The notes: a model not told the origin generated them from the letters alone. A stretch of DNA of 64,000 nt from Lates calcarifer (GCF_001640805.2 NC_066855.1:910621-974620), one strand, 5' to 3'; numbered from the stretch's first letter, positions 9,871 to 24,300 are shown. A program made the numbers and translations.

Positions 9871-12340
9871 CTCTTTTTGACCATTTTTCATACCTTTACT
9901 ATACTATGACATTTTTATGACATTTTTGACACCTTACTATACTATGACATTTTTTGACCATTTTTGACGCCTTACTATACTATGACATTTTTATGACATT
10001 TTTGACACCTTACTATACTATGACATTTTTTGACCATTTTTGACACCTTACTATACTATGACATTTTTGACGCCATACTATACTATGACATTTTTTGACC
10101 GTTTTTGACACCTTACTATACTATGACATTTTTTGACCATTTTTGACATCTTACTATACTATGACATTTTTTGACCATTTTTGACGCCATACTATACTAT
10201 GACATTTTTTGACCGTTTTTGACACCTTACTATACTATGACATTTTTTGACCATTTTTGACCCTTACTATACTATGACATTTTTTGACCATTTTTGACAT
10301 TTACTTTTTGACTTTACTATACTATGACATTTTTTGACCATTTTTGACACCTACTATACTATGACATTTTTTGACCATTTTTGACGCCTTACTATACTAT
10401 GACATTTTTTGACCATTTTTGACGTCTTACTATACTATGACATTTTTTGATGTTTTTTGACACCTTACTATACTGACATTTTTTGACCATTTTTGACGTC
10501 ATACTATACTATGACATTTTTATGACTTTTTCGACGCCTTCCTATACTATGACATTTTTTGATGTTTTTTGACGTCTTACTATACTATGACATTTTTTGA
10601 CTATTTTTGATGTCTTACTATACTATGACATTTTTTTATGTTTTTTTGACGTCTTACTATACTATGACATTTTTTGACCATTTTTGACCTCTTACTATAC
10701 TATGACATTTTTTGACCATTTTTGACGTCTTACTATACTGACATTTTTTGACCATTTTTGACATCTTACTATACTATGACATATTTTGACCATTTTTGGT
10801 GCCATATTATATTATGTCATTTTTGAGCGTTTTTTTATGATTTACTATACTATGGCATTTTTGGATGGCTTTTAATGCCTGAATATACTGTGACAATTTT
10901 TGTCTATTTTTGATGCCATTATGTACTATGATGTTTTTGATGCCATTTTATACTATGACATTTTTTGACCATTTTTGACGTCATACTATACATTTTTTGA
11001 CCATTTTTGACATCTTACTATACTATGACATTTTTTGACCATTTTTGACGTCTTACTATACTATGACATTTTTTGACCATTTTTGACATCTTACTATACT
11101 ATGACTTTTTTTGATGTTTTTTGACATCTTACTATACTATGACATTTTTTGACCATTTTTGACGCCTTACTATACTATGACATTTTTTGACTATTTTTGA
11201 CGCCTTACTATACTATGACATTTTTTGACCATTTTTGACATCTTACTATACTATGACATTTTTTGACCATTTTTGACATCTTACTATACTATGACATTTT
11301 TTGATGTTTTTTGACGTCTTACTATACTATGACATTTTTTGACCATTTTTGACATCTTACTATACTATGACATTTTTTGATGTTTTTTGATGTCTTACTA
11401 TACTATGACATTTTTTGACCATTTTTGACATCTTACTATACTATGACATTTTTTGACCATTTTTGACATCTTACTATACTATGACATTTTTTGACCATTT
11501 TTGACGCCTTACTATACTATGACATTTTTTGACCATTTTTGACGTCTTACTATACTATGACATTTTTTGATGTTTTTTGACACCTTACTATACTGACATT
11601 TTTTGACCATTTTTGACGTCATACTATACTATGACATTTTTATGACTTTTTCGACGCCTTCCTATACTATGACATTTTTTTATGTTTTTTTGACGTCTTA
11701 CTATACTATGACATTTTTTGACCATTTTTGACCTCTTACTATACTATGACATTTTTTGACCATTTTTGACGTCTTACTATACTGACATTTTTTGACCATT
11801 TTTGACATCTTACTATACTATGACATATTTTGACCATTTTTGGTGCCATATTATATTATGTCATTTTTGAGCGTTTTTTTATGATTTACTATACTATGGC
11901 ATTTTTGGATGGCTTTTAATGCCTGAATATACTGTGACAATTTTTGTCTATTTTTGATGCCATTATGTACTATGATGTTTTTGATGCCATTTTATAGTAT
12001 GACATTTTTGACCATTTTTGACGTCTTATTAAACTATGACTATAACATTTTTTGTTTTTTACATCATATGACATTTTTTGACACCTTACGATACTTTGAT
12101 ATTTTTTAATCGTCTTTGATGCCTTACTATGCTATAATATTTTTTGTTCGTTTTTGACGTCTTACTATGCCATTTTTTTACACCTTAAAATATGATGACA
12201 GTTTTTGATCATTTTTGATGCCTTATTATACTATGACATTTTTTTCACAATTTTTGGACCATTTTTGACACCTTAATACACTATGACATTTTTTGATCAT
12301 TTTTGATGCCATACTATATTATGACAGTTTTGATACTTAA
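9871..12340. repeat. 38-bp-unit minisatellite array, about 65 units, with internal higher-order duplication
   Basis: The unit begins ACTATACTATGACATT, continues through TTTTGACCATTTTTGAC and ends in a variable four- or five-base linker (RYCTT, CACCTT, GTCAT). Units vary by A/G, C/T and small indels, and become strongly diverged after about 12020. Two long blocks with the same private variants occur about 1.1 kb apart (about 10450-10990 and 11570-12010). The array has no ORF. Confidence 0.95.
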
Positions 12341-12584
12341 CTATATTAATATAACTGTGGGTTAATAGATAGCAATGGACAGATTACTGCCACAAATCTA
12401 CAAACAAAAATGAGATGCAAAACAATCACAATAAGATGCTTAACTGCCACAATGTAACAAAAAATGACCTCAAAGACATGTAAAATGATCAGGACACAGA
12501 ACTACAGAGACACAGTGAGAACGACCACAAAAAGACAAAGAAGCAAAGATGGGGTCTTTGCCCCACCCTGACATCATGTGAGTC
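12341..12584. other. Degenerate A-rich repeat-like spacer
   Basis: Imperfect recurrences of AAAATGA-C/T and GACCACAAAAAGACA-like words occur at about 12400-12545. This resembles worn tandem repeats; no gene is seen. Confidence 0.4.
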
Positions 12585-13010
12585 ATTAGGGTCATATGTC
12601 TCAAAGTCTGAATGGGGTTAAGTCTCCTGGGTAAGTATCTCCGGACTGCATTGTAGGTGGCTGAAAGTTGGTGTCGTAAGTCACCACCTCTGTTTAGAGA
12701 TGGACGTTCCAGGTGGATATAGATGGCCTCTTTTACTCAAATCATCTGTCCTCTCTGTCCAAGGACCTTGTCATCATCAAATGCAAGGTCCCTGCATTGT
12801 ACAGCGTACACAAGGTTACTCAGCTTGTGCTTGGGAGTCTTGTGGTTAGGATGAACCAGTCTCTGTCCTGCTACATTAGGTATGACAATATTGTTACATC
12901 TTTTCTCCTGTTCCTCACTGGTTGATGTCTGTGGGTCTTCTCTACGTCTTTTCACTGACTTGATGAAGGTTCACTTGATGAAGGTTCACTGGACCTTCAT
13001 CAAGGTCCTG
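12585..13010 (-). mobile_element. Decayed Penelope-like retroelement fragment (C-terminal GIY-YIG end)
   Basis: The minus strand reads EEQEKRCNNIVIPNVAG, then RLVHPNHKTPKHKLSNLVYA-VQC, then after frame damage KEAIYIHLERPSLNRGGDLR followed by HQLSATYNAV and LPRR. These are hallmark segments of the RT-distal and GIY-YIG part of fish Penelope-like elements, in the right order. A segment between VAG and RLVHP and the GIY-YIG core itself are deleted. A DREDRW-like block at about 12740-12760 has W changed to a stop and a frameshift. The element is therefore non-functional. The upstream end around 12960-13010 carries a direct and inverted repeat. Confidence 0.85.
12960..13006. repeat. Short direct repeat with a perfect 12-bp inverted repeat
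   Basis: TTGATGAAGGTTCAC appears twice in tandem (from about 12960 and from 12975). CTTGATGAAGGT (12974-12985) is followed seven bases later by ACCTTCATCAAG (12993-13004), giving a 12-bp stem. It lies at the edge of the Penelope-like fragment. Confidence 0.8.
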
Positions 13011-14109
13011 CCTAACAGCCGCCTCTTGGTTTGTAATACATCCATGGGGAAGGCAGGGTACCAACAAGGTCTGGACCATAGATGTATTATAGGAAGCTCT
13101 AATAATGCATCTATTGAGTCGTGGAAGCAATACAATGTCATTATCAAATCTGCTAATCTGCTGCTGACAAAACAGACAGTTGTCCTCTAGAAGTGAGAAG
13201 CTGCTTTTGTTTAGATCTATGTGAAATATCTGACTTATAGTTTAAAAATGAATGGCATCTAGGCTCAGTTACATGAGTGCGGTGGAGCACCACTACTGCA
13301 CTAATAACTGAAACATTTCTCCTGTGTAAAGCCATACTATAGTTATATGGACAGTGTGTATGTGTGCACAGGCAGGAACTATTTTCATAATACCACCTGA
13401 AGGTGTAATTTGGAAGTTCTACATAAATTGCCTCACCCTGCATCATTGCTTTCCTCCTCCTACTTCCCCTCATCTGCTCCTCCTCCTCCTCACGCCTCTC
13501 TGTCTCTGAGCGCATTGTTAAGACTCACCAATAACCAGATAAAGGAGACGCCGGGGAACCTGGGCTGAGACAGCAAGAGAACAAGAGAGAAAGAGGGAGG
13601 GAGAAATTTTTTGAGCTGTGTTCTACTGTAGTGTGTGTGTGCCTCTACTGTACATGTTGTTGAGGGATATATCTGTGAGACTCCACACTTTCTGCTTTAG
13701 AGAGGGTTTATTTAATCTTAAATGGGAAGGAGAGAAGAGGAAAGGAGTGAAGTGGAAGGAAGAGGGGGAAGAGAGAGAGTGGGGGACAGAGTTGGTCTAA
13801 AGATTTGGAAAAGAAGAGGCAGGACTGGGAGACTGGAAATGGGAGATAGGGGAATGACTGCATATTGGCACTAAAATGGAGGATACTGTAGAGCATGTGA
13901 AAATAAACCACATGCACAATCTGGAATGACCAGATACGACATCTTTATTCTGGAAGTAAAAATGAATGTAAAATTATTTGCTCACAGAAAAATATATATT
14001 GCATATGATCGATTAAGTCAAGATTATGTTATTAGAAAACGTGTACATAGTGTAGGTAGTTTACAGATTTGGAGTCAACTAAAATGTGTGAAAACACCCA
14101 ATAGTTAAA
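13011..14109. other. Intergenic region downstream of dnah9
   Basis: No convincing gene is seen. Purine-rich stretches lie at 13565-13610 and 13725-13850. Short ORFs here lack recognisable domains or splice signals. Confidence 0.5.
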
Positions 14110-15075
14110 TTTATTCTGTGATATTCCCCCACCAGCTACAGATTTATAACACCTCCTCATAAAATGACTCACAGATACATGATATTACTAGAGTTTTTCC
14201 ACAAACACATACAGATAATCAGCATTTAAATACGTTAGAAACAACAGTTTAAAGTCTATGGATGATTTTAACAATCTATAGCTACTGAAAGCTCAGAAAC
14301 CTACATTACAAGGTGATTTTACATTATGGAACCCTCATTTGGTAAAAAATTCACTTTTGAATGCAAAGACCAAAACATAACTATACAATGAGAGAGGCAA
14401 CAGATCTTATGATGGTACTTTGTGTGGGGAGTGAGTGATGCTCACTCTTTGCTCCTTCTGAGATGTGAGGTGTCACTTTCTGTGGGTGGCTGGAGAGAGA
14501 TTTCCTGCCACTGGACATGACACCAGAGACAATCCACAAGATGTCTATTTGAGGAGATCGGATGTACTTTAATAATGCAATGATATATATGTAATTCTTT
14601 AAGCTTTAAGATAGGACGATGTAACTTTCAGTGGTTGCTGTTGCTATAAGTGGCAATTAAAAGATACTGACACACTGAAATTATATTCTTTGTTTTTCTC
14701 AGAATCATTGTCTTTGTATTTGAAAATGTTTTGCATCGATTTTAGATTAAGTAATATGACAGTAGGTAAACACAGGAATAAATAAGCAAGATAAAAAGTC
14801 TTACCATGTTCTTCCCTTTGCTCTAGTGGGTTTTACTATTTTTTAGTATTGTTGTGTTACATGGTCCAACATGTATTACATTCTTACAGTACAAGAAAAC
14901 AGGCTAGTAACAGGCTGTAGTATCACCAACAAGTTTTCATCTGTAAGAGGAAGATTGTCACTTCTTTCAAAATTTACATGGTCTCACTTTGAAATATTTG
15001 GGATTCTAGTGGGATTCTAACCCTTGACCCTGTTGGCACCATCTCCATATTCGTAGCAACATTTCTGAACTCCTG
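14110..15075 (-). other. dnah9: dnah9 3' UTR (extent inferred)
   Basis: The region lies immediately downstream of the TAG at 15076-15078 and has no further coding exon. The nearest minus-strand AATAAA is at 14110-14115 (TTTATT on the + strand), with another at 13944-13949. The true poly(A) site cannot be fixed from sequence. Confidence 0.4.
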
Positions 15076-15303
15076 CTAGATCTGCAGAAGCAAGGCCACT
15101 CCAGCTAAGGTCCACTTGGAGGGGTTTTCTTTGGTCTTCAGGTTGAAGGTCCATACGTATGTAGGTCCCCTCTGACGGGTCTTGTAGACGGGACACTGGT
15201 AGATGTTCCTGTTCTCTTGTTTGTCCACTGGGATGGCCCTGATGAAGATGACCGGCATGGTTGGGGTGAGCTCCTTCAGGCGAGCATCTACAATCATCCC
15301 AGT
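15076..15303 (-). CDS. dnah9: dnah9 terminal coding exon
   Basis: Acceptor CTTTCAG|ACTGGG after a pyrimidine tract. It encodes [40 protein letters not shown], then [16 protein letters not shown] and a TAG at 15076-15078. The ending is full length for the family. Confidence 0.94.
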   Translation of the reverse strand, partial: TGMIVDARLKELTPTMPVIFIRAIPVDKQENRNIYQCPVYKTRQRGPTYVWTFNLKTKENPSKWTLAGVALLLQI

Positions 15304-18300
15304 CTGAAAGAGAAAAGAAAGGACAGGAGGGGAAAGGAGAGGGAGGGAGGGGATGTGGGAGTGGTGACAAAGCCAGTCAGCCACAGACAGAAACATTTCA
15401 CAGAGCTGAGGAAGTTGGAAATTAGTTTGAGGCGCAATGAAAACTTCATCCAGACACTGTACTTGCCATTGAGGCTCCAGTTAATAATGTTCTTTTGTAG
15501 GAGAAAAAATAGATGTTTGACTAATCATGGCTGGCACAAGAGATGTTAGACATTCAGTCTGCTGAACACAATGTTTAGTACCCTTGAAAAGTGGTGAAAG
15601 TCGGCAGAGTTTGAGTCGAAGTCAAGCTGCCCTGCCTTAGAAAACACACTCTCTAAACACACTGAAACAGAGTGGTCTGTCTCATTAATTAATCCTCCTA
15701 CACTTAGCGCCTGACAAACAGAGGTTTCTCCATGCATGCACAGTGACTTTCAGGAATGAATGTAAATCCTGATGACTTTGGAAAGCTCAGAGGACAAAGC
15801 CCTAATTGCATCTGCAATTGCTATAAAACTTTAAAGAGGTGTTAAATACCAATAAGTTTATGTCTACGTGTGTAAATACAAATAATGGGTATCTTAAAGC
15901 GGGCCATGTGGACTCATTGAGATTCATTATGAATTAATTTAATGACTCCATATACACACTGTTACTACGGTAACAGATATCTATTTTATTTAATCTCACA
16001 ACATACTGAGAGAATAAAAATGTATTCATCATCATTAAGTGGCGTCCATCACATAAACACACAAGCTTCCCCTGTGCATTTCTATCATATCCATTCAGCA
16101 CACAAGGTGTTTGTCATATACAGTATCTAGCTGTCTTTGATGTCTGAAACCCCCCTGAATAAAATGCAAGGTTCATTAATATAGATGAGTAGGTTTATCA
16201 TAAATCTTTGACTTTTATTGCTGCACAGAGCTGTGTCCAGATGGACTGCTGCTTACTCTTCTATTCACACTCAGCTACTCCCTGCCAGTGGCACAGAACT
16301 GGCCTTGGGGCCGAGAGGAGGACGTGATGAGAGGAGCGGGGGGGGTTGTGAGGAGAAGCTGCCCAGCCTGTCTGTCCGCCTGTCTATTTGCCTGCGTCTC
16401 CAACTTTAATGAAGAAAAAAGGAATCACTCCTCTAAAGGGTGTTCTAAGTGTTCAAGTGCAAACTCTGCACATTCCCTAATTAAGAAGTCTACAGGGATG
16501 CTCCTTGAAAGCTGGGTGCATATACAGTAGCTGTATGTATGTAGATAGATAGAGCCCTAGGAAGCTGAGTAATGCACTGCACTCTGAGAGCTGAACGCAA
16601 GCAAGATGCAAAGGAGAAACTTAAACCACAAAGGGAATTTGAAGGCCTTCAGGGGAGAAATATTGAAGTTACTTTACTTGACTCAGTTTAAAGATGCACT
16701 TTGAGGTCACCTGTGTTAGTCTATGATTATGTATCCACAACTTACCTAGAGACTAGATGTCAACACAATTTGCTGACGCTATAACAGTCAGCTAAACAAA
16801 GAAATCGATGAATAACACATGTACCTGTGTGTCCCAGCGTGCACCCTCCATGTACAGCCCGTGTACATACGCCCCCTCACGAGGCGGGGAACTGAAGTCC
16901 TCACGATTCTTCTTGGTAACATCACACTGCAGACCCATACTGTCCAGAGGCCACTCATTCCTGTCACCCACACACAAGGAGATTTGCTGTGTCATGTCAA
17001 GTGGTTTCCATCACAACTACGTATGACGCCTTCATGAAAGCCGACCCTACCTTCGAGCCATAGCCTGCATGATGGCTGTGAGAAAGGACTGAGGGTTGAA
17101 GAAGCCTGCCAGCCACACTGCAGAGGGTAAGACAAAGTCAGCTGACCAGGCTTCCAGCTCCTTGATCCTGGCTAGCAGGTCAGTGAACCACAGGGCCAGG
17201 CCGGACATGGAAGGATACGCTCGCTTGGTCCAATTGTCAGGCACCATGTCTAGGAAAATGGCATTCTGAAGGTTCTCCATGTCACTGGTCATGGTTAACT
17301 CTCCCTAAAGGTGGGTGGGAGGGTCGACAGAGGAACATTTCTAGTCAAGCTTAATCATCCATTTTGAAGTTAATTGTCAAAGCAATTTTCAAATGTCTTG
17401 TTATTGCTGAGAGGCAGGCAAAATGATCTTTGGAGATCAATGATGCTCCTCCTTTAATCTATGTGTCCTTGTGAAACAGCTAGCTAATTTGTACCAAGAG
17501 AAACATGGATTTGGACACTTGGACATGTGGATGGGGGAGCCGGTGATCAAACCACCAACCCTGTGGTCATCTAACCTGTTTCAGCCAAATTGATTTGGCT
17601 GAAGTTAATGTTGCGGTTTCTGTTCTAAGGTTAGGCAGTCCACACTGTACTGCACACTGTAGCACTGTGTCTGTGCTTTTAGGAAAATTTGCTAAAGTTT
17701 ATTTACTGTATATCAATAAAAACAAACATTAGCGATGTTATGTGTGATATTAGATTTTGTTTTAGTATAAAATACATTCGAGTGAACATAACAGGTGTAT
17801 CTGTTGACTCCATTTAATGGTCAATGTAGTTTAAAGCAGTAAAAAAGCTAGTGGACCTTAGAGGTGAGATTATTTTTCCACAGGACAGATGTATAGTTGT
17901 GTTGAATCCAATCACCAGAGTTTGGCTGAGGTGCTGATGTCAGCAAGAACACTATTAATTGCAAATGGAGTGTACTGTACCTCCCATTGATGGGAGTTTG
18001 GACTCCCGAGTTCATATTACTGAGTTTGAGCTCCCATTGATGGAGGCTGAACATTCTGTACTCTGTGATGAGAGGCCTCACACTTGTAGACACGTTGAAG
18101 ACATTAGCTGGAATTTCACAGTTTTGGACACTAATTTTTTGTTTAAGAGACAAAAGGACATGAAATGGAAAGTTCTGTTTGTTGTAGCAGAGAAACATCA
18201 TCTTATTTCAGTTGAACATAAAGTTTTTCATGACATTCTCCAGTGTTTGCTGTACTGATGAACAGGCTGTGTGTGGATATTAGAAAAATCTGTTGTATAG

Positions 18301-21300
18301 TTTGGCTTCCACCCTTTTTCTGATCATGTGGATAATATCTATTTTAATTAGAATGACTGTTCTGAGAGCCAACAGATGCCGTCTCTTGTTTATATAAGTT
18401 CTTCGTTGGTTTGTGAGTTTTCATTACAGGAAGGAACTGGGAGTTTAGGGTGTCACTTCCTGTTTGTCTCAGTCACTAAACATCGGAGGTGACACCTCCC
18501 GGCCACATCAGGTGTTGAATAGTAACAACCCTCAGAAACTACTGATGCATACATAAACATGAAGACAAGCACTCCATTCCAGATAAGGAAACATGCTGTA
18601 AGATAGCTAAGAGAAGATGGCACTGAAGAGTAATGAGACAGCATTCAGGTGAAAACAGCCGTGTCCTTCACCCACTGATACTGAGCTGATGTATTACTGA
18701 TGTACAGATACCCATATATGTCAGTCATAACAATTCTTTATAAAGTTGATACAGTTACACAGATTTATCTGCATCTGTGTGTTTACCATGAACCTTTCAC
18801 CTTTGCCACATTTCTCAGTGTAATCCTGACCTGTCAGGACTCTCGACATACCATGGCACTATGAAGCTGCACCAAGGCTAACATTCTGATAGTTCCTATT
18901 TATTCCACTATAAAGACGAAATATGATTCCATTTGCTGCGACAAATAGTCTACACGGCTTTTAAATCACTGAGCCGAGTTATTGAGGCTTGTAGTGTCGG
19001 GAGATCGAATCCTCATAACTCCTGACAAACGCTTTTACACATTTCTTTTCCCCATCTTTCTCTCTTCGTTTGTTGTTAACACACGACTCAGTCAGGCTTG
19101 ACACACACAGCGTAGACGTCTCATTCCTTTCTGCTTCTCTGTGAGCCACATCTCTGAGTCACTCTTAAGACCGGGCTTCTGACAAACATCAGAGGAAAAA
19201 GGCTTAGTTATGCAGGAATACTAATGCAGCAGCCCGTTGGAGTCAACAGCAGCCAAACCAACATGGAGAGCAGCATAGGTTGAGCATAACTGAGGGTTTT
19301 GTGATGTAAACCGAGGGACAGTTCACTTGAAGTTCAGATGTTTTACATTTAGGATATTCAGCTCTCTGCTGGGCCAGTGGTCCTCAATATGGAATCACCC
19401 AGGCAAGGTGTGCGATGAAATACTCACTGTGCTCCTTGGTAATTTAGCCAATTGTTCTGAACAGTATTTTAACAATCTGGAAATTACAGGATATCTTCTG
19501 TGATTGACAAGGACAAAGCCAAGAGAGAGAGCCTGAGGCCTCCCCATCTTCACACACAAACATCAGACACCTATAGATTTCATTCAGTGAAACCTACCAA
19601 GGATATCATGAACTCAGATGGCCTGAGTAAAAGTTTAGAAACGACGATCAGAGCCTGAGAGTCATGTTTGCAACTACTAAGAGCTAATTCAACAGATTTT
19701 AGATGGCAGCAATGGACCAAAATCTCAACAAATATAGGCTAAAAACAGGTACCAGTGTCTACCTGTGGCTGACATTACAACAGCACATAAGATGAGGTCT
19801 GGCTCTGCTAGCATCACAGTCTCACCTTCAGTCCCAGGTTGAGCTCACGGAGCGACCGTCTGATCTCCTGGGTGAGGACGTTCATACGCTCACACTCCTG
19901 CAGCGCCACCACCTGGTAGGGAGTCCTCTCCTCCGCTTTCCCCAGCAACTCAGCCATGTTGAACTCCTCTGGGAGTTTCTCCATGATCTCCTCTAACACT
20001 GCACGCACCTGATCATAAATGAGGGAATGAACCAGTGTGTTGCTGAGTGAGTGAGTGAACAGTAAAAACACATCGTTTGATCCATCTCACTATTACAATT
20101 AAAGAAACTCAGGACAAGAAATACAAAAGGGGAGAGAATACTCTTTGAATTAAAAGACTGACAAGACATTGGGGTTATCTGCATCAGATAAACTCAGTGT
20201 TGCCAACGCTGACAGCCTGAGAAACTGTTACAGTTTGAAATAGACAGTTCCATAAATATTCATGAAGATATATTTTGCAAAGGCAGCTCTTTGTTTTCAA
20301 TAACAGTCTAATCCCTCCAGAAAATCAATGCTCACATCATATTTTTGTGGGTAAGTGATGAAAGCTAATGTCTGTGTCAACATTTTCCCAAGGCAACCAG
20401 CATTAGCGATCAATCAACGGATTAGGTGCCGAACAAAGGATATGAGGTCATCATATCTATGGATTTTTCAGTTCAAATATCTGATCTGGGTTTGGCAGCT
20501 ACTGAGCACACTGAATACAAAGAGAGCCTCGCTGCTAAGCTCTGCATGGCTGTCATCTGTTAGGACAGGAGTATCCAGGCCTCTGAGCCAGAAAGGTCAC
20601 ACATCATAATATGTCAGGGAGCGGACACACACACACACACACACACAAACAACACATAACATGTACTGGCTGAGGTGTTTGATAATTTAGATCACTGGTT
20701 GAACAAAGCTTATCTCAGTAAACCTGCTTATTTAAGAAAATTTAGAGGAGGTTTAAATAAATCTGGCCATAGTTACCATGGAAACGTTTCCCTCCTGACT
20801 AGCTTAGTCCAGTAGCTAATTGTGAAAAGCCTGTCTTTAATAAACCTAACAAACTGAACAAAGATTAAGCTGTTTCCAACTGACAGCTAATTAGATTAAA
20901 TCCAGCTTGGCTCTTTGTAACATGGTGTTTCCAAATCCACCTTGGTACTTTAACAGCAGAAAAAAAGGTTGCAGCAGCAGGTGCATGGTTTAAAACAGTT
21001 GTACTTAGTCTCTTAATTAACCATTAATCAAACTGCCCTTTGAAAACCTTCCTGTGTACTGAGGTCACCTGGATCTGAAACAGTCACAACTTCAACAATG
21101 GTGGTTGATGATGGTTCAGAGCAGCTGTCAGTGTTAACTTGTGGCATTTATCTTTCAGAGAAACAGATGATTACCACTGTGGGCTAATTGATCAAAATGT
21201 AATTATTAAGATTAACAGTGTTTTAATTCATGGTTGGTAAGAACCACCTCCTCATTCACAGGCTTAAAGGTAAACATGCTCTTATTGAAAAAAGAAGAGA

Positions 21301-24300
21301 AGACATCAGGCTGATGGTAAAACAAGTTTTTAAAAAGTCAGTAACATAACTCACATTTTGCTGCGTGTTTCAAGCAACAGTAAGCATAAATGACTTTTTA
21401 ACAAAGCTAACACTCAGACAACCAAGACCCTTATTTATGGTATTAAAAAGTGACACTTACGCAGGGCTGCACTCTCTCTGACATAATATTTGTTTGAGTT
21501 TTTACACTCAAATAAGCTTCATTTCAGGGTGGTACTGAACCAGAAAATGCTCCAGAAAATGCCATCCCTGTAAAAATCACCCTGGGTGCTGTCAGAGCCC
21601 CAAAACAGTTGGCAATTTATTTTCAATTCAGTGTGCAGCAGCTGCAGGAAATGTCACCTGTTGTCATCATACATTTACGATTCGGCCCTGTTTCCCAGAG
21701 TTTAGCGAGACAGCCGTCTTCGTGAAAGGCCTTGGTTTACATACCTGCTCAGGAGGTCTCCTGTGTATGAGGACTTGACTTTTCAAGGCAGAGCATCTTA
21801 GCATCATGAGTTAAGCTCATAGACTTTATGGTTGAAAATGTAAAATGTGACCATTTTACTCCCTTCAACCTCACTGACCTGTAAATGGCTTTGTCATAAA
21901 TTCCTGCAGTGCGCTGAACTCTGTTCAAACCTTCAGAACCTGATTTCATATTTTATTTTCCAGTGGGTTTAAATGTTTTCAAAGATGATCAGAGTGTCAG
22001 ACTGAATTTTGGGGGAATGTGTATAAAGCACGGAGGAGCAAGACGTATGGAGACAATACTAATACATGAGAAAGTGAAGACTAGAAAGTCCTGATGGAAA
22101 TAAGGGTCGAGCAAATCAAACAAATCCAATGAATCGTGATAGAGGACCCCCCCCACCATAAAACATGTAGGCAAGGTTTCCAGCAGGGTTTTGAATGAGT
22201 GTGTGTGGACTCCAGATATGAGCAGGATAGTATAATATATCCCCATTGTACAGTGACAAACTGTAATACCAGTATCAGCTGGTCCACAGATCAGTCTGTC
22301 TACACTGACGCTTCACATTTACTGTGTAAGTCCTTTACCTTCTCCTCACGCGTCGTCCCGCCGCCCTCACCGGCTCCTCCGTCTCTGGGCTGCATCTCCA
22401 GCACAGTGCGGAAAAGCTTCTCAGAGGTCTGTGTGAGGAAGCCGATCTCAGCGTTGGGATGAAGGCCATACAGGTAGGGCGACTCGGCAGGTAAGGTGTC
22501 ATCAATGTACTGGAGCAGAAGAAACCATGTCAGAACTGCAAAGAACTCTTTGTATCATCAGAAGAATTGACCCAACTGTGTTTCTTTTTCAAATGAAGTC
22601 TTTCACAAAGGTTTGATATTTTATAAAAGTTGCATAAAATCACATGGCTGTTTTTTTATTTCTGAAAAGTTTTTGACCTGAATAGGACAATACTTTAACT
22701 CAAACCTGATTCTCACCCAGATTATTTTAAATGAACAGCATGAAGATTGGCAACTCCAATTACTTCCTGACTAAAAAGTCCCAAAGTCTTTTTTTCCACT
22801 CAGGTGTTTCTTCTAAAGTACTGCTGACAAAGGACAAGAATGGAACCATATAAATGATGGGATATTTCTGGGTGAGATTCAAACACTCAGGATCAATTGA
22901 CAGACTGCTAATGACCATAACAAGGGGAAGGAAATGTGGCATTTTCCATCTGCTGGTCCATAATGAATATCAATGCTTTTAAGTTAGTGCACATGAAAGT
23001 GGGAGCTCAATTCAGAAAGGCTGCTTTTTGTGGGGCACTTAAACTAAATAAAAAAAGCTCTTCTAATCATAATGTCCTGATGAAAGTTTTGATGGAAAAT
23101 ATGTTGGCCTTTAATACAGAAACACTTTGTAGTCAGCTTGTTTGATCTCCTCTGTACTCGCTGGCTAACTCTTGCTGATTGCCTATACCTGTACATCGTT
23201 GAAAGAGGAGTAAAACTGCTGAGTCACCAGGTTCTTCTTCATGTCTACCCCACCTCTCTCCTCTCCTAAATATCCTGTAAGTTTGCTCCAGATGGTTGTG
23301 GGGGAGGCAATGGCCTAACAGACCCCCGGGGACCCACAGGCCTTTACAGCCGCTGCTCTCTGGCCAAATCTTAACCACTCGTACCCCCAGCCTGGTAGTG
23401 TGGTGACAGCCAAATGTAAAACGCTCCAGCCCTTCCCACCGGAGCCACTATGACAGTTAGGTTGTGCCCACTGAGCAAACACAAGTCGTACTCCCCACTC
23501 CCTCTGGCTCCCTCAGGACCTCATGGGGGAAATCTGGACTGTTTTTGAGAACACATTTTTTGAGCCACTGTTATTCTTAGAAATGTTGGCAGTTGACATT
23601 TTTTGGGAGGCTCCTGCTGTCATGAAATGAAACTGAAAAGTCCACAAATTCTAAACTCTAACAACTGCAACGTTGCTTATTTATTCAGGATGATAAATAA
23701 TATGTGAGTCTTTATGGTGTGCTGCACCCTTTTCGGATTTCACCCTGTCAATCAATGCTTGAGTTAAATGAAAAATAACAATACATGACAAGCCAGGTGA
23801 GGGAGACTGAGGTGAAGCAGTAACCTAATAACGCCAGGAGCTGTCACAGATTGTGTCTATGATGCTCTACAGTGAAGTCAGGCTCAATCATGTCAACATT
23901 ATTAATGGTGATCACACAAGGGATGCAGCAGATGTCTGTTGCAGCACGGTGGTGCAGCAAGACGCTGCTGGATTCGATCAGTCAACACCAAAAAGTGGCA
24001 TGGAAAAATTCATTTGGATAAGGCGGTGTCTCCAGGAAGACATTGATAGTGTTGCACTCACATCAGAAATACTGGCATTGCACAGTAAAATACGTCATAG
24101 AAAACAAAGCAGTATTTTGCAGAATGATCCAGTATTTCTGTTCTGGTGGGCGTCATGCAGGAACTACTGTTCAGACCAGTTTCACTGTTGGTGCTGCAGT
24201 TTAAAGTTCATTCTGGACGTTGGTGAGTAGTAAGATAATCTCCACTCTGAGCTAAACTGTCATTATGGAGTGCAGTCATTTAAACCCACTGTTAATATAA

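Noticed and set aside
9871..12340. Possible CRISPR-like array
   Set aside because: There are no unique spacers; the repeats are contiguous 38-bp units in a eukaryotic genome.
13153..13515. 120-aa minus-strand ORF containing EAIYVELPNYT, briefly resembling the Penelope EAIYV motif
   Set aside because: Only five or six residues match; the flanking residues do not follow the element, and the true motif is at 12700-12732.
17848..18258. Overlapping 117-aa (-) and 99-aa (+) ORFs as a possible nested gene
   Set aside because: No recognisable domain, splice signals or promoter are present; they sit within a dnah9 intron and are compatible with chance.
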